A DNA stretch of 64,000 nucleotides from contig JAVLRN010000001.1 in assembly GCA_032821775.1 (NCBI GenBank), positions 2,356,001-2,420,000 on the forward strand, read 5' to 3'. How positions within the stretch are numbered: the first letter of the stretch is position 1; each line of letters starts with the position of its first letter. The notes under the pieces are model-generated. The model saw only the letters and a program-made list of their open reading frames with translations. It ran no database searches and had not been told where the DNA came from. Shown piece after piece: positions 35,502-46,828 of this stretch. The stretch comes from Sanguinoderma infundibulare. Its lineage: Eukaryota; Basidiomycota; Agaricomycetes; Polyporales; Polyporaceae. Position numbers and translations under genes: made by a program.

Positions 35502-38500
35502 CTAGAGACGTCGATAGTGGTGACTAAAGCTTCGTGAAACAGGTCGAGAATAGTCAACCATCCCCGCGTTGTTCTGCGCAGCGTCTTCAGAGTTCCCCCG
35601 GACATGGTACTGATCCCGGCGAGCCACTCGCCTCGGGGGAGGACCGCTGCGTTGCCCCATATGAGGTCGGCACAAGGGTGGGGCGTGAGGAGTACTCACA
35701 GGCGCCACAGTAGTCGGTAAATGAGATGTCGCAACCAGAGGGTGGTTCGACCCTGGAGGCGCTGTAGCGCCGTAGGGGACAGATCCAGCAGCCCAGTAAC
35801 GTTGCTGGACGGGGGGATGCATTGAATGCGGTGGAGGTAGCGACCCAACGGCAGGCATGCCGACAGGGTATCCCGCGGAGCACAATGGGGGGCCAGGAGG
35901 CTGATGCCAACTTGTACTTTCTGCGGGGCCGAACGGCGTACCGAGCTGTGGAGGGAACCTCGATTGCGACGGGGGCCGTCCGTGAGCATTGGCCATGTAT
36001 TGGTCCAACGCCTCGCGTTGATACACTGGAATCAACGCGCCGTGCTCATTTTGAATGAAGCCTGTCGCTCGGAGTGGTGGCTGCATCATAGACTGCTGGG
36101 TGCTGACGGGGATACCGACAGGAGGACGATTGTCACAACTTGTCATGTCCTGTCGTAGCGATGTTCAGTCGCGTTACACATATACGTTTGACGTCACGTA
36201 CCTTATATGTGTTGTCCGAAGCAGATGCAGGCCATGTCGCTCCAGAGACGCTAGATGTGGGACTAATGCCTGTTTCCCTCGCAAAGAAGGCTGGCGCCAC
36301 ATGGGGGAGGGAAGGATAGGGATATCCCGGGTATCCGTAACCTGGGACAACAGGGACCGCGTAGGGGTATGGTGGCGCGTACGGCTGAACCCACGGTTGA
36401 GGCGGGAAATATCCCATATTCATCTGGTAGGGAGCCATCGGAAGCGACGAGGATACTGAAGTCGACACCGAAGCGCTAGAGGGTGGGGGAGTCGAGGACG
36501 CAGTGGTGCTCGGGGCGCCCTGAGAGGTCTCACATCGCAAAGAGGGAACTTTTGTTGTGCTTGAAGACACAGACGATGTGCTTGAATCAGCGGCATCTTG
36601 GAGACTTCGCGCACGCAAAGTGTCGTCTGTCGAACTGTAGAGAAAACCTGAATCGCTCCCAGTGTGCGGCGGCGTGGTCTCGGGATCTTGTTGTGGAGAT
36701 GCCATAGACGTCGTGGATAGTTCTTGAGGTATGACAGGCGAGCTTGTTGCCCGAAACCCGCCAAACCCGAAACCCTGCGAGGAGCCAAAGGTCGAAGCCT
36801 CTCGGTCGGTAAGCGGGGAACAAAACAATGGTCGTCCCCGTCCCCGTCCTGGTCGCCACATACCACGAGATGAGGCACTGCGGTCACGCAGTTGCACCCG
36901 AATCGGATAGCCGTCGTGTACGCGATTGTGCTACGAGATTAATGGGTCAAACGAGTGATGTGTCAGACATGAAATAGACTTACCTCTTCTTGTACCGCAC
37001 GGGTTGCAGATTCGGCGCTCGCAAATCTGACGAAAGCGAACGCCGTTCGCTTGTTAACTGTGATTCTAATAAGGAATTGTTTGACAACGAAGACAGCGAT
37101 GGATACGCACGAGGTCGAACAATATGTACGTTCTCAATAGCCCCGAAGCGGTCAAAGATACGACGCAGCTTGCTGTCGTCCCAAGTTTCACGGCCTGGCA
37201 TATCAAGGCCACCGACGAAAACAGTCGTGGGGTCGATTTCCCTCCGCCAATCGCGTGCGATGAGTGGAATCGCAGCAGGATTGTTGACCTCTTGGCTTAA
37301 CGCAGAAGCTGCGTGAAGCCTAAGCTGTGGCGGTGAATCGACGATTCCAACAGGGTAATCACAAGTAGTCGCGCTGGTGTCCGCCTGAGGTTGATCTCTG
37401 TCCGACCTGGGCACGACCGAAAAGGCGGTCGGAGACGACTTGTAATGGCTGTTGACGGCAGGTAACCCAATGTTGGGGTATGACGCCGATGTAGTTTCAT
37501 CGGCGGCAGCGTGCGCTGAGGCGGAGGTGTGGAGAGATAGAGACGAAAGGGACGCAGTATTGCCCTCGTAGAACTCTGTTACTTGCTCTGCCCATTGAGA
37601 AGTACTCGGCACGCTAGCTCGACTGAAGCGTGTACTAGGGGAGGGGGAGCTGGTCGCTGTCCATGTCGGTGTAGGTATAGTTTCACCCTTAGGACTAGGA
37701 GTAGGCGAGATGAATGCACGAGATCCTCGGGCTGACGGTGTGTGCAAGATACGAGGGCCGCCGGGCGAGAGTTGTTTGGGACCTCCGCTGATGGAACGAA
37801 CATCCAAGTGCCTTCCTCGACCGGGAGAGCCCCATGACCCTGGAGACATTGGGACGCTCGTCTTCTGTGATCCTGTGCTTGGAGTGCCGGTGGGCACAGG
37901 ATGGTGAGCCCAACTGACCGTCAGGTGCGGTACGCGACGCAGGGTCTAACGCTCGTCTAAGCATCGCGGAATGGCGACAACGGGAAAACTCACAAGGAGC
38001 GCGACGACACTATCCTCTCGGTCTTTCCACTTTGCCTCCCAGATTCCCAATGCCATCTCCGGGGAACGGGGTGCGTCGTGGGGGGAAGGGTAAGTTGATC
38101 GAATGGTGGCTGAACCCTCAGCGGACGCCCCTGGTTCAATGTCAGTAACGGATCTTCTCATCGGAAACATAAGTAGCGCGACCTTCTGTCTGTTCGGAAG
38201 AATGCTTCTCGAAAGTTTCCAGGGGGCCAAAAGCTGCGACCAGTTTCTGCAGTGTCTACAACCGAAGCCAATGAGAGACATTCAGGACGAGTCTTTCGTC
38301 TATGCCTACCTCTGCGTCGTATTTGAGAGGATGAATAAGTAACCCGCCTCCACTGAAGCTGTTGCTCCGAGGGTCGTCAAGAGTCTCATCAGGGGTTGCA
38401 GGAGTGAAGTTGAGGGCATCTGCGTCGTAGAGAAGCCCCAGATATCTGGACAAGACGCATATAGTGGATATTGCAGTCGCTATATATGCACACTCACTTT

Positions 38501-39283
38501 CCATTCCTTGGTCGGAAGATTCGCATGGCACTGGCAAGCCGCGAATCTGTGGATGATCCGTCGGCAGCAATGGAGGAAGTACTCGAACTCAACGGCACGA
38601 TCCCCACAGGCGCCCTGCATCAAAGTCAAAAATTGCGCGCATATAAGGCTGTATCGTTTCGAGTATGCGTACCGATACGAGATGAGGAGTGTGCGGAACG
38701 CCTTGGCAGGCTCGAATCTTAGGTATCGGCCCAAGAAGGGCCTGGGTGGATCGTTATGCAGCGACTGCAGGAGATCGCCGGCAGCAGCGGGACTCTGGAA
38801 TGGAGCGATGTCAGCGGTAGAAAATAGTTCCAAGGCAAGGACCCCTACCTCGCACTGTACGAATGCACAGACGCCACCGCGACTGTCTCGCACAACCTTT
38901 ATGGCCTTGATTTGAGGATAGGCAGAGAGGTGGTCGGACAACCGCTGGGTCAGTTCGCCATAGTCAACGGACGCAGGAAGACTGGACCGCAGCAAGAAGT
39001 CAGGCAAGTCCCACGGGTCACCCGGAACGCTTAGAACTCACCTCCCAACAAAAATACTGGCGTCGTGGGGCGTCCCCTCTTGCGCTGTACTGCGCTCGGA
39101 TGGGGGGGCCGAGCGAGTCTGTCCGTCTGGTGGGTCGAGGGGGCGGTCTTGTGTCAAGGCGGAGGTCATAGGAGTGTGAGCAGGATCAGCTGTTGCGGAG
39201 CGTTGTGCCGGAGGAGAAGAGGGGGGAGAGATGCCGAGCGTATCATAGCGTGTGCCCCAGGTGCGGTCCCGCGGAAGGTGCAT
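35502..39283 (-). CDS. RNA-binding protein with three RRMs and Pro-rich tail
   Basis: Long minus-strand gene of about ten exons. RRM1: ASIFVG joined to SLPASVDYGELTQRLSDHL, IKAIKVVRDSRGGVCAFVQC. RRM2 is weaker: TLQKLVAAFGPLETFEKHS ... LGIWEAKWKDREDSVVALL, then PHLTVSWAHH; it needs an intron at 38131-38182 with a weak donor (gtcgcg). RRM3 is canonical: TTVFVGGLDMPGRETWDD, LRRIFDRFGAIENVHIV, then across introns RPLNKRTAFAFVRFASAE, and YPIRVQLRDRS. The C-terminal third is low-complexity, Pro/Tyr/Ser/Gly-rich (VPVVPGYGYPGYPYPSLP). The three-RRM layout with long disordered linkers recalls fungal post-transcriptional regulators such as the Pes4/Mip6 group, but I cannot name an orthologue. Two C-termini are possible, depending on an optional intron at 35647-35699. 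Confidence 0.82.
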
Positions 39284-40667
39284 GAGGGAAGGAAGACTGT
39301 GGGCGGGGATAGCAGACGATGCGATGGGAGAGTAGTGGTGGAATGGGAGAGAGCTCTTGGGGGACGAGGAGCGTTATAGCGGACGGCAAGAGAAGCGGGA
39401 GCGGGCGCAAAGCCAGACAAACTCCGGCCGGGGCCGCGCTGGTGTATTCGCCCCGCAAGGACAGCACCTCGTCACCGTGATGGGCCCAAGGGCCCGTCCT
39501 CGACGCTCCCATTCGCCTTCCGACCCCACCACAGATCCCCGCTCCTGTGGGACAGCGCCACACCTCGTATGTCCTTCTGCGCCATCCCCCCAGGCCGCCT
39601 GTGTTCCTGGCAGATGCTGATCCGCTAGCGGTCCAAAACGGCGTGGGTCGCTCATAAAAGACCGCAAGCTGCGTTGCGATGACCCGAATACCACTACACC
39701 GTCGGCCTGTGTCAAGTCACCCAGCACAGCGCGGAACTGTGGAGAAGGGTTCGGAACACTGCAAAGCGCTCGCCCGACCAAGCAAGATCTCCCTCAATCG
39801 CAACAGAACAAACCTTAAACGCTTCCCTGCACAGATTGACAGAAGAAGATCGATCCAACACACGCTCGCCTGTACACCCCCACCCAGGGCCGATGCGGCA
39901 CCAGTAGAACCAGGGTCCACCAATAGACAGGCAAAGTGCATGAAGCACGCAAAGACAAGGCGGGGATGCATAAAAATGACTGTGAACGGATAATACAAGC
40001 TACATTAGGCGCAGATAAACCAACTTGAAGGAAAAGGGGCGCACATTACTTGGACTCAACGTACGTCATGCGTCAACAGATGTCAAGTGGTAGAAGTCAC
40101 TAGGCATGCATTAGAATCGATATTCACACAAGAAGCGAGCAGTGGATACCGGAATGTGCGTGGGCTTTCGAAACCACGCAGGTAAATTGCCATGTACGGA
40201 GAGCGACAGCCAAGACGATACTGCTAGTTTGAGTGCGGACGAAGGGGCTTTGCTAACCCCTGCGCACTGGCATCTTCAAGTTCCATTCTCCGGACCGGAC
40301 GTGCGCTGGGGTGGTATCGGCGGCGAGGGTGGGTAAAGATCGACCTCACTTTCACGGAATCTGGTTGGCTAGTGGGTCGAGGGCATGCCCGGTTTAGATG
40401 AGAAGTCGAAGCAACCAAACGACAGAGAAGCATCCGTGCTGCCACCGCGCTGGCGCATTGGTTTTCTGTCGTTCCCCAAATGGCAGCCTGCCGTTCGCCA
40501 GCCGAGGGTTACACGTGACTCAGATTTGTTTGCGGGCGCCTACACGACTTGTCTTCGTCCTTGTTGGCTTCCAGTGTGGTCTTCGCGGTGCCGTCTACGT
40601 TCAAGACCCCCTGCATCGTTCTGTCCAACAAATATCTTGCAACCAACCCTAACATCATAATCAAGAC
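39284..40667. promoter_or_regulatory. Divergent intergenic region, RRM gene / RPB6
   Basis: 1.38 kb between divergent starts. Some open frames exist but none has recognisable motifs. Presumed promoters of both genes. Confidence 0.4.
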
Positions 40668-41358
40668 ATGTCAGACGACGGATACGGCGGCGGTGGTGGA
40701 GGAGGGGATGACTACGATTATGAGGGACCAGGGTAGGTCTTTCACGTCCCACCTTTGCTCGCTGCTGTCCCCGATTGCTGACGACACGTACTCTAGGTTT
40801 AACGAGGATGCCTTCGTACGTTCAAATGCCGCTTGTTGCCTCACAACACGATCATAACCCCTCCGTGGTTGCTTATAGGACGAAAACTACGACTTGCTTG
40901 CAACCGAGCTCCCAGACGGTGAGGCCGCCGGCGAAGGGGAGCAGGCGAATAATGGCTATCCGGGTGCAAATGGTGCAGAAAACCAGGAACCACCACACAA
41001 CGGAGAGCAGACGCAAGCCGAGGCATCCCGGTCTGCCGCCGCACAAGGAGAACGACAGCCCAATAAGGTTCGGGTTACGACCCCGTATCTGACGAAGTAC
41101 GAGCGTGCACGGGTGCTGGGAACCAGGGCGTTGCAGATCAGGTATGTGATTCTTTGTTGGTCAAGGATTGCAGAGTCCTTACACACGTGGGTGGTTAGTA
41201 TGAACGCACCTGTCCTGGTACCACTAGACGGCGAGACGGACGCACTGCAGATCGCTATCAAGGAGCTCTCCCAGCGCAAAATTCCTCTCATCATCCGACG
41301 ATACCTGCCCGATGGCAGCTTCGAGGACTGGAGCGTCTCCGAACTCATTAGCGACTGA
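40668..41358 (+). CDS. RPB6: RPB6 (RPABC2), shared subunit of RNA polymerases I, II and III
   Basis: ATG 40668 begins [21 protein letters not shown]; introns follow at about 40732-40796, 40816-40878 and 41142-41199. After the acidic N-terminus ([20 protein letters not shown]) and a Gln/Asn/Ala-rich spacer comes the conserved core: [60 protein letters not shown] and [16 protein letters not shown]. This block is almost invariant in eukaryotes. The spacer ([20 protein letters not shown]) is longer than in yeast. Full length, TGA at 41356-41358. Confidence 0.98.
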
Positions 41359-41672
41359 GCGGAGTGGCTTCGATTGTGGGAGTGTAGGTGTGTTTGTTGC
41401 ATTAATTGTATTTTTGGTTGCTTTGTTATGTCGTCAAGCTATCGGCAATGTTCTTATATATTCGATTGCTATGCCCACTCGTATCCGTAGTATGTCTACC
41501 AAAGTCATGCTAGCAGATGACTGTATGCGGTTCTGGTATGCGGAATCCGTGTAGATCATATAGGTAATGAAAAGCACAGCTCTTCACTGAGGCAATGGTG
41601 ATAGACTCGATGTACAAATAACGATACACATGGTTCATGATGCACGAGCGTAGCAATGCAGGTGAAACGAAC
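41359..41672. other. Convergent intergenic region, RPB6 / sirtuin
   Basis: 314 bp between converging stops; 3' UTRs only. Confidence 0.5.
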
Positions 41673-43383
41673 TCATGTGAGAGCAGCCCTCTTCAACGGA
41701 CGTCTTGACTCCAAAACGACCTCAACCTGCGAAGTGGGGACTCTCGGCTTGGAGGTCCTCTTAGCCCCCTTATGTCTCCGGATGTTCTCCCCCAGGTCGA
41801 GATCGTCCTCTGGCGCGCCCCGCACCTTCGAGTTTGTGGCGTTGCCAAAGAGCAGCCCACGCTCCTCAAAGTGAACAGGCTCCTGAACAGGTCTCGTTCC
41901 TTCACGAGACTTCTTCGACGGACTCGATTCGACGTCATGATAGTGACACCGGCTCCGAGGACGCTTGGAAGGAGAGGGTGGCGCTTCGGGCAATGGGAGC
42001 GTGATGTCGAAGATGTCGTCCTCAGGCAATGGCGCGTTCTCGCGTTGGCGTGCTGCCTTCCGCTTCGCCCCTGCAGCATCTCGCGTCAACCCCCCACTGC
42101 CACCAAAGAGAATCGTAGACCAACGCACCTTTGGCCGCCTTGGTGCCCATTGTGTTCGTGATCTCCTTCGCTACGTGGAAGGTACCGCCGGTAGTGGCAT
42201 CGCCAGTGGCGACGAGAGTTTTCTGCACCTCCCAGTCGGACGGTCGCGCCTTCTTCCAGTCATCAATGACCTTCTCGACCCATCGGTCCGTCTCGCCGGC
42301 AACGTGGTAGTCGACGATCCCGTCCCATTCGCTCCCCGGCGCGGTCTTGTTGACGAAGATGACCTTGCCCGCGAAACTCTTCGCGTTCTTCTTCAGGGGC
42401 GAGCCAGCAGAGGCGGGGGAAGGGGACGGTGCAGACTCGTGCACGGTGCGCGCGAAGTCCTTGACGAGCTTCTTAAACCCGTGCACTTTGAGCGATGTGC
42501 CCATGACAATGAGCATATCCGGTTTGCGCGCGATGTCGGCGGTTTGGATGGCTCCAATGTCATCACCGACGGGATGCGGCTCGTCGTAGAGGACGATGGC
42601 GGGACGCAGCTTGCCCACCTTGAGAGCACGCGCGGATCGGGCCACACGCTCGCGGGCTGAAAAATTGTGGCAATTAGCGCACTCGAAGGTACGCGAAAAA
42701 CACGTGTACTCACACCGCGTAGCACATTCTGGGCAGTCTGGGGGTGTGCCAGAAAGAAACGTCTCGAGGTGCTGGGGGGTGCAGAGATAGTCGGCGGAGC
42801 AAAAGGTGCATCGCACACGGTGGATATCCCCGTGCAGCTGGACATTGCGCACGTCCTTGGTCTTGATCTTCAGCTTCCCCTTGCCATGCGTTTTGACCTC
42901 CTCGCTGGAGGTGCCGACGAGTCCTGCCTTCTCCTCGAGGCCGTCAATGTTCTGGGTATATGAGCGGAGCAGCTTCCGCTTGTTGTCTAGCGTTTTGATG
43001 AAGCGATGAGTTGGGGAGGGAGTCGCGCGATCGATAGACTTCTTTAGTTGTGATATAAACGTGTAAAAGACTGCGGTAGATGTTGGGTCACGAAAGAGAG
43101 ATGCGTCAAAGAGGTCGCGTCCCTTGAGTACCACATCGGGATACTGCTGCTTGACGAGGGTGTATAGGCCGTCTGACGAGCGGAAGTCCTTGGGTACGCA
43201 TTAGTCGTTGAAGTGACACGCACAAGACACCAGTCATACCGGGATACCACATGAACACGAGATGCCAGCACCAGTGACGACCACGATCCTCCTGCATTTG
43301 GCTACCGCGAGTGAGAGATTCGCGAGCTGTCTACGCGCAGGCCCGTCCGAGGTAGACGCGTCGAGATCTAGAGTGATAGCCAT
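41673..43383 (-). CDS. Sirtuin, HST3/HST4-like NAD-dependent protein deacetylase
   Basis: ATG 43383 (MAITLDLDASTSDGPARRQL). Exon 1 carries the NAD loop VVTGAGISCSCGIP; a short intron (ending acccaag) joins it to DFRSSDGLYTLVKQQYPD. Then YTQNIDGLE, catalytic LHGDIH, a Cys4 zinc site (CTFCSADY ... CPEC), GTSLKVHG and FVNKTAP. An intron near 42084-42131 (gtgcgt donor) leads to a disordered basic/acidic tail (SPSKRPRSRCHYHDVESSPSK). The combination of GAGISCSCGIPDFR, GKLRPAIVLYDEPHP and GSEWDGIVDYHVAG fits the fungal Hst3/Hst4 group, which removes acetyl from histone H3 Lys56 and protects the genome during S phase. That assignment is inference from the motif pattern. Catalytic residues are intact. 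Confidence 0.9.
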
Positions 43384-43814
43384 GGGGATTGCGCGATGAG
43401 TGAAGGGGGTAGCGCGTGGGGATGGGAAGGAGAAGGGGAGGGATATGCGTGGTTAGAGAGAAAGCAGCTGGCGCCTAACGCGAATGTGGCTGCGAATTCA
43501 ACACTTCGCGTATCGCTCGCGTACCACACGTGATCGCTTCCCATACATTCCTCTCCTGGTCCAGTCTGAGTGAGCTCACCCTCGTCGCCCTCTCCTCCTA
43601 GTCCATCTCTCCATCCAATCCCACCTGGCTTGCACGAATCACTCGCCCCGTCCGGATACATGCAAACCCATCTACTGTTCGGTCAGACGAATGAAACCAA
43701 TCCCATTCGTCTTTACGTCCACGACAACTCCAACTACCCGTGCAGCGCAAGACGGTGAGCAATGTGAGTGGCAGTTCTCTTCTAGGTCTGAACAGAATCT
43801 CACCTGCCAGGCAT
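43384..43814. other. Intergenic region
   Basis: 431 bp with the sirtuin promoter and the methyltransferase 3' UTR. No gene seen. Confidence 0.4.
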
Positions 43815-44777
43815 TTATGCCTCTCTGCGACGTATTAAGAACACGTAGTGCTGTACGACCGGCGCAAACGCGCTGCCCTCCATTCCGGTCGGCGCATCTA
43901 CAGTGACGACCTTTTCCACCTCCCAGTACCTGGCCGCATGAGACTTCGGAATATCCTCCTCCTCCTCCGAGGTGGACAGGAAAGAAAAGCGACTCGAAGA
44001 GAACGTCAGAGCAACCCACGAGCCTCCAGGGCGAACCAACGACGCAAGATGTATGGCCAAAAGCTCCACGGGCCGCAGGATTATCTTCCTCCCTTCTTGC
44101 GCCGCTAGGACGTCGTTCAGAATCGGATGGAGGCTCTGGTCCGGGCTGCTGTACGAGACATCCTCCCCGCACGAGATCGCGTCCGATGTGCTCTTGTCCA
44201 CGACGAGATCAAAGGTGTGCCCCTCCTCATCTAGATCCAAAGCGACCTCCATCTCCTTCCATTTCAATGCGTCTGCACAGACCCACTGCATCCCCGTCCT
44301 CGATCCGCCTACCGCCTCTTTCTCCCGCTCTCTTGCCACTAAATTTCCCGCGAAGTCCGTGTTGACGATCGCCCGATGGTTTACCTCAGGGCCATATACG
44401 TCGCGATAGAGGTCTCGTATCCGTTCGGAGAGAGATGACGTTCCCGCGCCGATATGCAGCAGGCGAGCGGGCCGGGAGGGTGAAGATCGTTGGGGGAGCC
44501 GGGGGTCAAAGAGATGCGACCGGAGGTGAGGAAGGATAGTATCTGACCCATCTCCTAACCATTCGAAATGAGTTTCATGTTCGAACCGTGCATTCCAATA
44601 GGACTGTAGCTCGTAGTCCGGAGGCATGTCGAGGTCAAGAGGGGGATGGATGTTTTTGGAGGGATGCGAGAGGCGCCGAAAGGCTGCGGGCCAGCCTACC
44701 ATCAAGTCATGTTTTCTCAAGCAGCCGCGGGTTGGGGGCGTGTATTTCAAACATCGCTGCAGCAAGCGCAATGACAT
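43815..44777 (-). CDS. Class I SAM-dependent methyltransferase, mitochondrial-type N-terminus
   Basis: A single uninterrupted exon of 320 residues, unusual in this intron-rich window. The N-terminus (MSLRLLQRCLKYTPPTRG) is basic, amphipathic and without acids, which suggests mitochondrial import. Next is YWNARFEHETHFEWLGDG, a block seen ahead of the SAM-binding site in the EFM/METTL12-METTL13-type lysine methyltransferases. Motif I is LLHIGAGTSSLSERI (GxGxS); NTDF is the acidic loop; VCADALKW is motif II; FDLVVDKSTSDAIS is the family's hallmark post-I motif (DKGTLDA-like). It ends HYVFLIRRREA. The target is probably a lysine of a protein such as citrate synthase or an elongation factor; this is inference. 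Confidence 0.82.
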   Translation of the reverse strand: MSLRLLQRCLKYTPPTRGCLRKHDLMVGWPAAFRRLSHPSKNIHPPLDLDMPPDYELQSYWNARFEHETHFEWLGDGSDTILPHLRSHLFDPRLPQRSSPSRPARLLHIGAGTSSLSERIRDLYRDVYGPEVNHRAIVNTDFAGNLVAREREKEAVGGSRTGMQWVCADALKWKEMEVALDLDEEGHTFDLVVDKSTSDAISCGEDVSYSSPDQSLHPILNDVLAAQEGRKIILRPVELLAIHLASLVRPGGSWVALTFSSSRFSFLSTSEEEEDIPKSHAARYWEVEKVVTVDAPTGMEGSAFAPVVQHYVFLIRRREA

Positions 44778-44966
44778 GAAGGTAGTGCATGTAGGTAATG
44801 CCAGAGGAAAGAAGAGGTGCGGACGGCTCCTTTCTCAGGCTAGGGGCTTGGGCAGATGACCCGAGTCTGCGCAAGTTTGGCATGTACAGGATGCGAAACG
44901 GGCATCAAAGTACACCTATATTACCGGGTATACCGCCGTGACAGTACAACTGTAACAAGAATCTTT

Positions 44967-46108
44967 TCACGGGAAGATCCTGACTTCGCGCTCGGAGCTA
45001 GGCGTGCGCTCGTAGTAGTGGATACCCGCGGTGGCCGAGCAGGACGACTTGGTGGTCGAATCCACGCTCTTGAAGTGACCAAATTGTTCCTATCAACCCT
45101 GTCAGCACTTGCTTCTCAACAATGCCGTCGGGGCGCACTACTTACAGTGCCCAGAACGTGGTTGAAGTACCAAACCTCCTCGAGGACGGTCCCGTTTGAG
45201 CCGCAGCCAAGGTAAGGAACCGCGCCCGTCTGGGCCTTGAGGGCGTTCTGCATCTGCGCCAGGGAGTAGGTCGTCCTGTTTGACGGGAAGATGCCCGAGG
45301 CCGCGAGCATGTCGAAGGTGGGGAAAGACTTGAACGCGCGCACGACGGCGTCGAAGAAGTCGATGACGTCCTGGTTCTTCTTGTAGTCGGGGCCATAGCA
45401 AGCAACGTCAAACGTGGATGTGCAAGTAGCGTGCTTGGAGAACTGTAACAACTGGTCAGTAGTGTGCATGCCAGACTTGGACAAAGCATCGTTACCTCGT
45501 GTGCCCAGAAACCGCGGTTGGGGCTACCCTGGCTGACCCAGTACTTGTTCACTGAACGGAGCAGAACTTAGTAAAATAGGCAAAGCCGAGGCGGAACGAA
45601 ATCCCGTACTAAAGTCCAACAGGTCGACACGACCGAACTCTGCGACAAAGTTGTCGACCCCGGGGCCCTTGTACGCAGGTACAGGAGTGCCGTCTGGCAG
45701 AACGGCGGGCGACGGATCAGGATCGTACTGGCGAGACAAGTCACAGTACTGGTCGAAAGACCTAAGGATGGAGACAAGATGTGAGTTCCTGTTCTCCATG
45801 CATGAAGAAAGCACTCACCCATCGCAGTTGTCTGGCCAAAGACCGTGGATGGTCCAGCTGTCCTTGGGCAACAGCTGGCCCTCCTTCTCAAGGCCGGTGT
45901 AGGTATCCCAGAATTGCGTCTGCAAGACCAACCCACCGGGCGTCGGTGAACAGCACGTGTTCTGGACGGCGGTCGCGTTCTCACATGAGTAGGTGATGGG
46001 CTCGCTGACGCAAGCCGTGATGTTGGGGTACGTCCTCGGAAGGGAGAACGACGCACTTGTGCCTTGGAGAGCGAGGAGACCAGAAACGAGACCAAGCGCG
46101 ACTGCCAT
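44967..46108 (-). CDS. Secreted ribonuclease T2
   Basis: ATG 46108 gives a signal peptide (MAVALGLVSGLLALQGTSAS). Catalytic block CAS I is SWTIHGLWPDNCDG; CAS II is FWAHEFSKHATC, joined across an intron. Paired Cys residues (NITACVSEPITYSCENATA, NTCCSPTPGG, DVACYGPDYK, YLGCGSNG, STTKSSCSATAG) fit the fungal four- to five-disulfide enzyme. The last exon starts at GAACAATTTGG after a ttgatag acceptor and reads EQFGHFKSVDSTTKSSCSA, ending EREVRIFP and TGA at 44967. Both catalytic His residues are present. It should degrade RNA to 3'-phosphates outside the cell or in the vacuole, probably for phosphate or nucleoside uptake. Full length, about six exons. Confidence 0.95.
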
Positions 46109-46828
46109 GTTGGACCCACTTCAGCGTGCGGAAGGACACCGAGAAGTGACTTGGTGCTGAGAGCTTTATAGACGGGGGCATACTCAGTCGGACGTAACGA
46201 ACGTGCTATCTCATGCCGACAGTGAGCAAATTGTTCCACGTGCAGTGCGGCGCCGACGACGCGCATCAGTCGACCCTGACCATACATCACATGCAGTGCC
46301 TGAGTATCATTCACAGCGGTCAACGAGAACTCACGCCATCCAAGAAGCCAATCGGCCGGGCGCATGGAGTCGGTTGATAGTGGCTTGAACAGTCGCAGGG
46401 GCCGCAGGGCAGAATGGCTCGGGTGCATCATCGCGCTGTCGCCGGAACCAAACGTATTCCTATCGAGGTCCCAGCGTCCTGCGGCAAGCAATACCCATCT
46501 TAGGAAGAACAGTTGAATGCATTTGACCGGCTTGAGCCCAATCGCCGTCAGGTATTCTACTTGTCGATCACTGCAACAAGTCCAATTTGACGCGTCAATG
46601 ACAGGGGAAGTACAGGGCGTACTGTAAATTGAGATTACTGCAGGTCTAGTTGAATGACCAGAAGAGTAACTGAGGATATAGCGGTTGACCAGCAAGAACC
46701 GGAGTTGTTGTTACCGAACAGGGCGCTGACGAGCAAGTACCGAAGCAGCAAGACAGTACAAACCCAGAAGACCAGGATGTATGCGCTGACAGAGGTTTGT
46801 GTGGACCGAGACATGGCCAGGAACGAAA
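46109..46828. other. Intergenic region, RNase T2 promoter / DMC1 3' side
   Basis: 720 bp. The long minus frame that crosses here into RNase T2 lacks codon bias and splice support and is a shadow. No gene seen. Confidence 0.45.

Noticed and set aside
41965..42660. 231-aa plus-strand frame
   Set aside because: Antisense shadow of the sirtuin catalytic exon.
43672..44172. 166-aa minus-strand frame
   Set aside because: Shadow of the methyltransferase C-terminal region in another frame.
45568..46695. 375-aa minus-strand frame
   Set aside because: Overlaps the RNase T2 exons in a different frame. RNase T2 has signal peptide, CAS I and CAS II; this frame has none.
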